In this document: positions 63,317 to 64,000 of the stretch, piece after piece | Layout of the letters: each line of letters starts with the position of its first letter | How positions within the stretch are numbered: the stretch's first letter is position 1 | NCBI GenBank assembly: GCA_031551485.1 | Contig: JAVBNO010000019.1 | Span: 61,631 to 125,630, forward strand | Reading direction: 5' to 3' | Length of the DNA: 64,000 nucleotides | From: JAVBNO01 sp031551485 | Lineage (GTDB): Bacteria > Bacillota > Clostridia > Oscillospirales > Ruminococcaceae | The notes under the pieces: generated by a model | Told to the model about the DNA's origin: nothing | What the model saw: only the letters and a program-made list of their open reading frames with translations | Databases searched by the model: none | Made by a program: the position numbers and the translations under genes

Positions 63317-63865
63317 ATGAAAAAATGGGTTTGTAGTATTTGCGGCTATGTGCATGAGGGAGATACGCCTCCCGCAGTTTGTCCTTTGTGTAAGGCGCCT
63401 GCTGAAAAATTTGCGTTACAGGCAAGTGATTCCGGCATGACCTGGGCCGACGAGCACCGCGTGGGCATTGCCCAGGGCGTAGATGCTGAAATCATTGAAG
63501 GTTTGCGGATGAATTTCGAAGGCGAATGCATGGAAGTTGGCATGTATCTGGCCATGAGCCGGCAAGCCGACCGCGAGGGTTATCCTGAAATTGCTGAAGC
63601 GTATAAGCGCTATGCCTTCGAGGAAGCTGACCACACTGCCCGCTTTGCCGAACTGTTGGGCGAAGTTGTCAATGCCGATACGAAAAAGAACCTGGAGCTG
63701 CGTGTGGCGGCCGAAAATGGCGCCTGCGAAGGTAAAAAGAAATTGGCCACCCGTGCCAAAGAGCTTAATTTGGACGCTATCCACGATACGGTTCATGAGA
63801 TGTGTAAAGACGAAGCCCGCCACGGCTGCGGCTTCAAAGGCCTTTTGGACCGCTATTTCAAATAA
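63317..63865 (+). CDS. Reverse rubrerythrin (rubredoxin domain first)
   Basis: 182 residues from ATG 63317, behind AAAAGGAGAAAACAT. The N-terminal rubredoxin domain has its four iron ligands at Cys6, Cys9, Cys22 and Cys25 (CSICGY ... CPLCKAP). The four-helix di-iron domain follows (about 50-182) with ligand-bearing segments NFEGECMEVGMY, YAFEEADHTARF, ENGACEGK and HEMCKDEARHG. In Clostridia this domain order marks the NADH-dependent peroxide and oxygen scavenging proteins (RevRbr). Its own promoter and terminator suggest a one-gene, stress-induced unit. Confidence 0.93.
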   Translation: MKKWVCSICGYVHEGDTPPAVCPLCKAPAEKFALQASDSGMTWADEHRVGIAQGVDAEIIEGLRMNFEGECMEVGMYLAMSRQADREGYPEIAEAYKRYAFEEADHTARFAELLGEVVNADTKKNLELRVAAENGACEGKKKLATRAKELNLDAIHDTVHEMCKDEARHGCGFKGLLDRYFK

Positions 63866-63902
63866 TTTGCCTGCCATCCGCTCATAATAAGAACAAGGTT
63901 TT

Positions 63903-63940
63903 GAACAATACCGGCGCAGCTTGCTGCGCCGGTATTGTTC
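63903..63940. terminator. Long perfect stem-loop after rubrerythrin
   Basis: gaacaataccggcgcagc-tt-gctgcgccggtattgttc: 18-bp arms with almost no loop. No T-run follows, but by place and strength it is probably the transcript end. Confidence 0.6.
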
Positions 63941-64000
63941 GCATAAGCAAAATTTGGTTTAGACACAAGGTTCAGTGATGCTTTTGTGCTAAAGAGAAAA

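Noticed and set aside
1..64000. Search for tRNA, rRNA, CRISPR arrays, transposases and integrase sites
   Set aside because: Nothing with the needed conserved motifs or repeat pattern was found on either strand by eye.

Overview
The window looks like a chromosomal segment of an anaerobic, spore-lineage Firmicute, most likely a class Clostridia member near Oscillospiraceae. The grounds are: a divergent Spo0A-like regulator; a reverse rubrerythrin; a single-chain 1215-residue PurL; a stand-alone PurO-type IMP cyclohydrolase; MrnC, Obg and paired M16 (YfmF/YfmH) proteins; TTG/GTG starts behind strong GGAGG sites; and many hydrophobic GC-rich genes. I see no tRNA, rRNA, insertion sequence, prophage or CRISPR array.

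Layout. 1-906: right end of a DUF2877 (AllH-like) gene. 1054-1886 (minus): remnant in which the start of a BglG-type antiterminator is joined to the end of a GH1 beta-glucosidase. 2306-13333: purine operon purE-C-F-M-N-(purO)-(AICAR transformylase)-D-L, tightly coupled throughout. 13479-14012: small lipoprotein. 14359-18047: first sugar ABC importer (permease, ATPase, binding lipoprotein). 18220-24683: PTS island with a PRD/EIIA regulator, EIIB, galactitol-type EIIC, second EIIB, SMP-30 lactonase and iron alcohol dehydrogenase. 24911-29328: GldA/permease/GldG/DUF4340 transporter. 29391-34091: second sugar ABC importer with two permeases. 34154-38633: regulators (Spo0A-like, DeoR, ECF sigma with putative anti-sigma) and an EIIC-like membrane protein. 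39013-40910: YtrA-type GntR regulator with an ABC exporter. 41716-46016: potABCD-like polyamine importer plus an ACT-domain protein. 46101-46607 (minus): membrane protein. 46901-54406: giant cyclic beta-1,2-glucan synthase-like enzyme. 54549-59279: two M16 proteins, lgt and folD. 59423-62759: rplU, rpmA, obg, mrnC and a YitT protein. 62865-63002 (minus): a previously overlooked 45-residue ORF. 63317-63865: reverse rubrerythrin.

How it fits together. The purine operon covers nearly all of PRPP to IMP; purK, purB and purA are not here. FolD supplies the 10-formyl-THF used by PurN and the AICAR transformylase. Lgt would lipidate the three lipobox proteins, whereas the PotD-like protein lacks a lipobox and is predicted to be held by transmembrane segments. 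Several carbohydrate systems sit side by side, each with its own promoter and terminator, suggesting a plant- or gut-polysaccharide lifestyle (inference).

Most worth a second look: the PTS island with three IIB domains and no separate EIIA gene, its 14-bp palindrome just after the promoter, and its hairpin-bearing IIB-IIC spacer; the PotD-like protein with two membrane anchors; the simultaneous absence of prp and of the L27 N-terminal extension; the Lgt tail; the divergent Spo0A-like protein; and the 45-residue ORF. All functional calls rest on reading motifs by eye; no database search was run.
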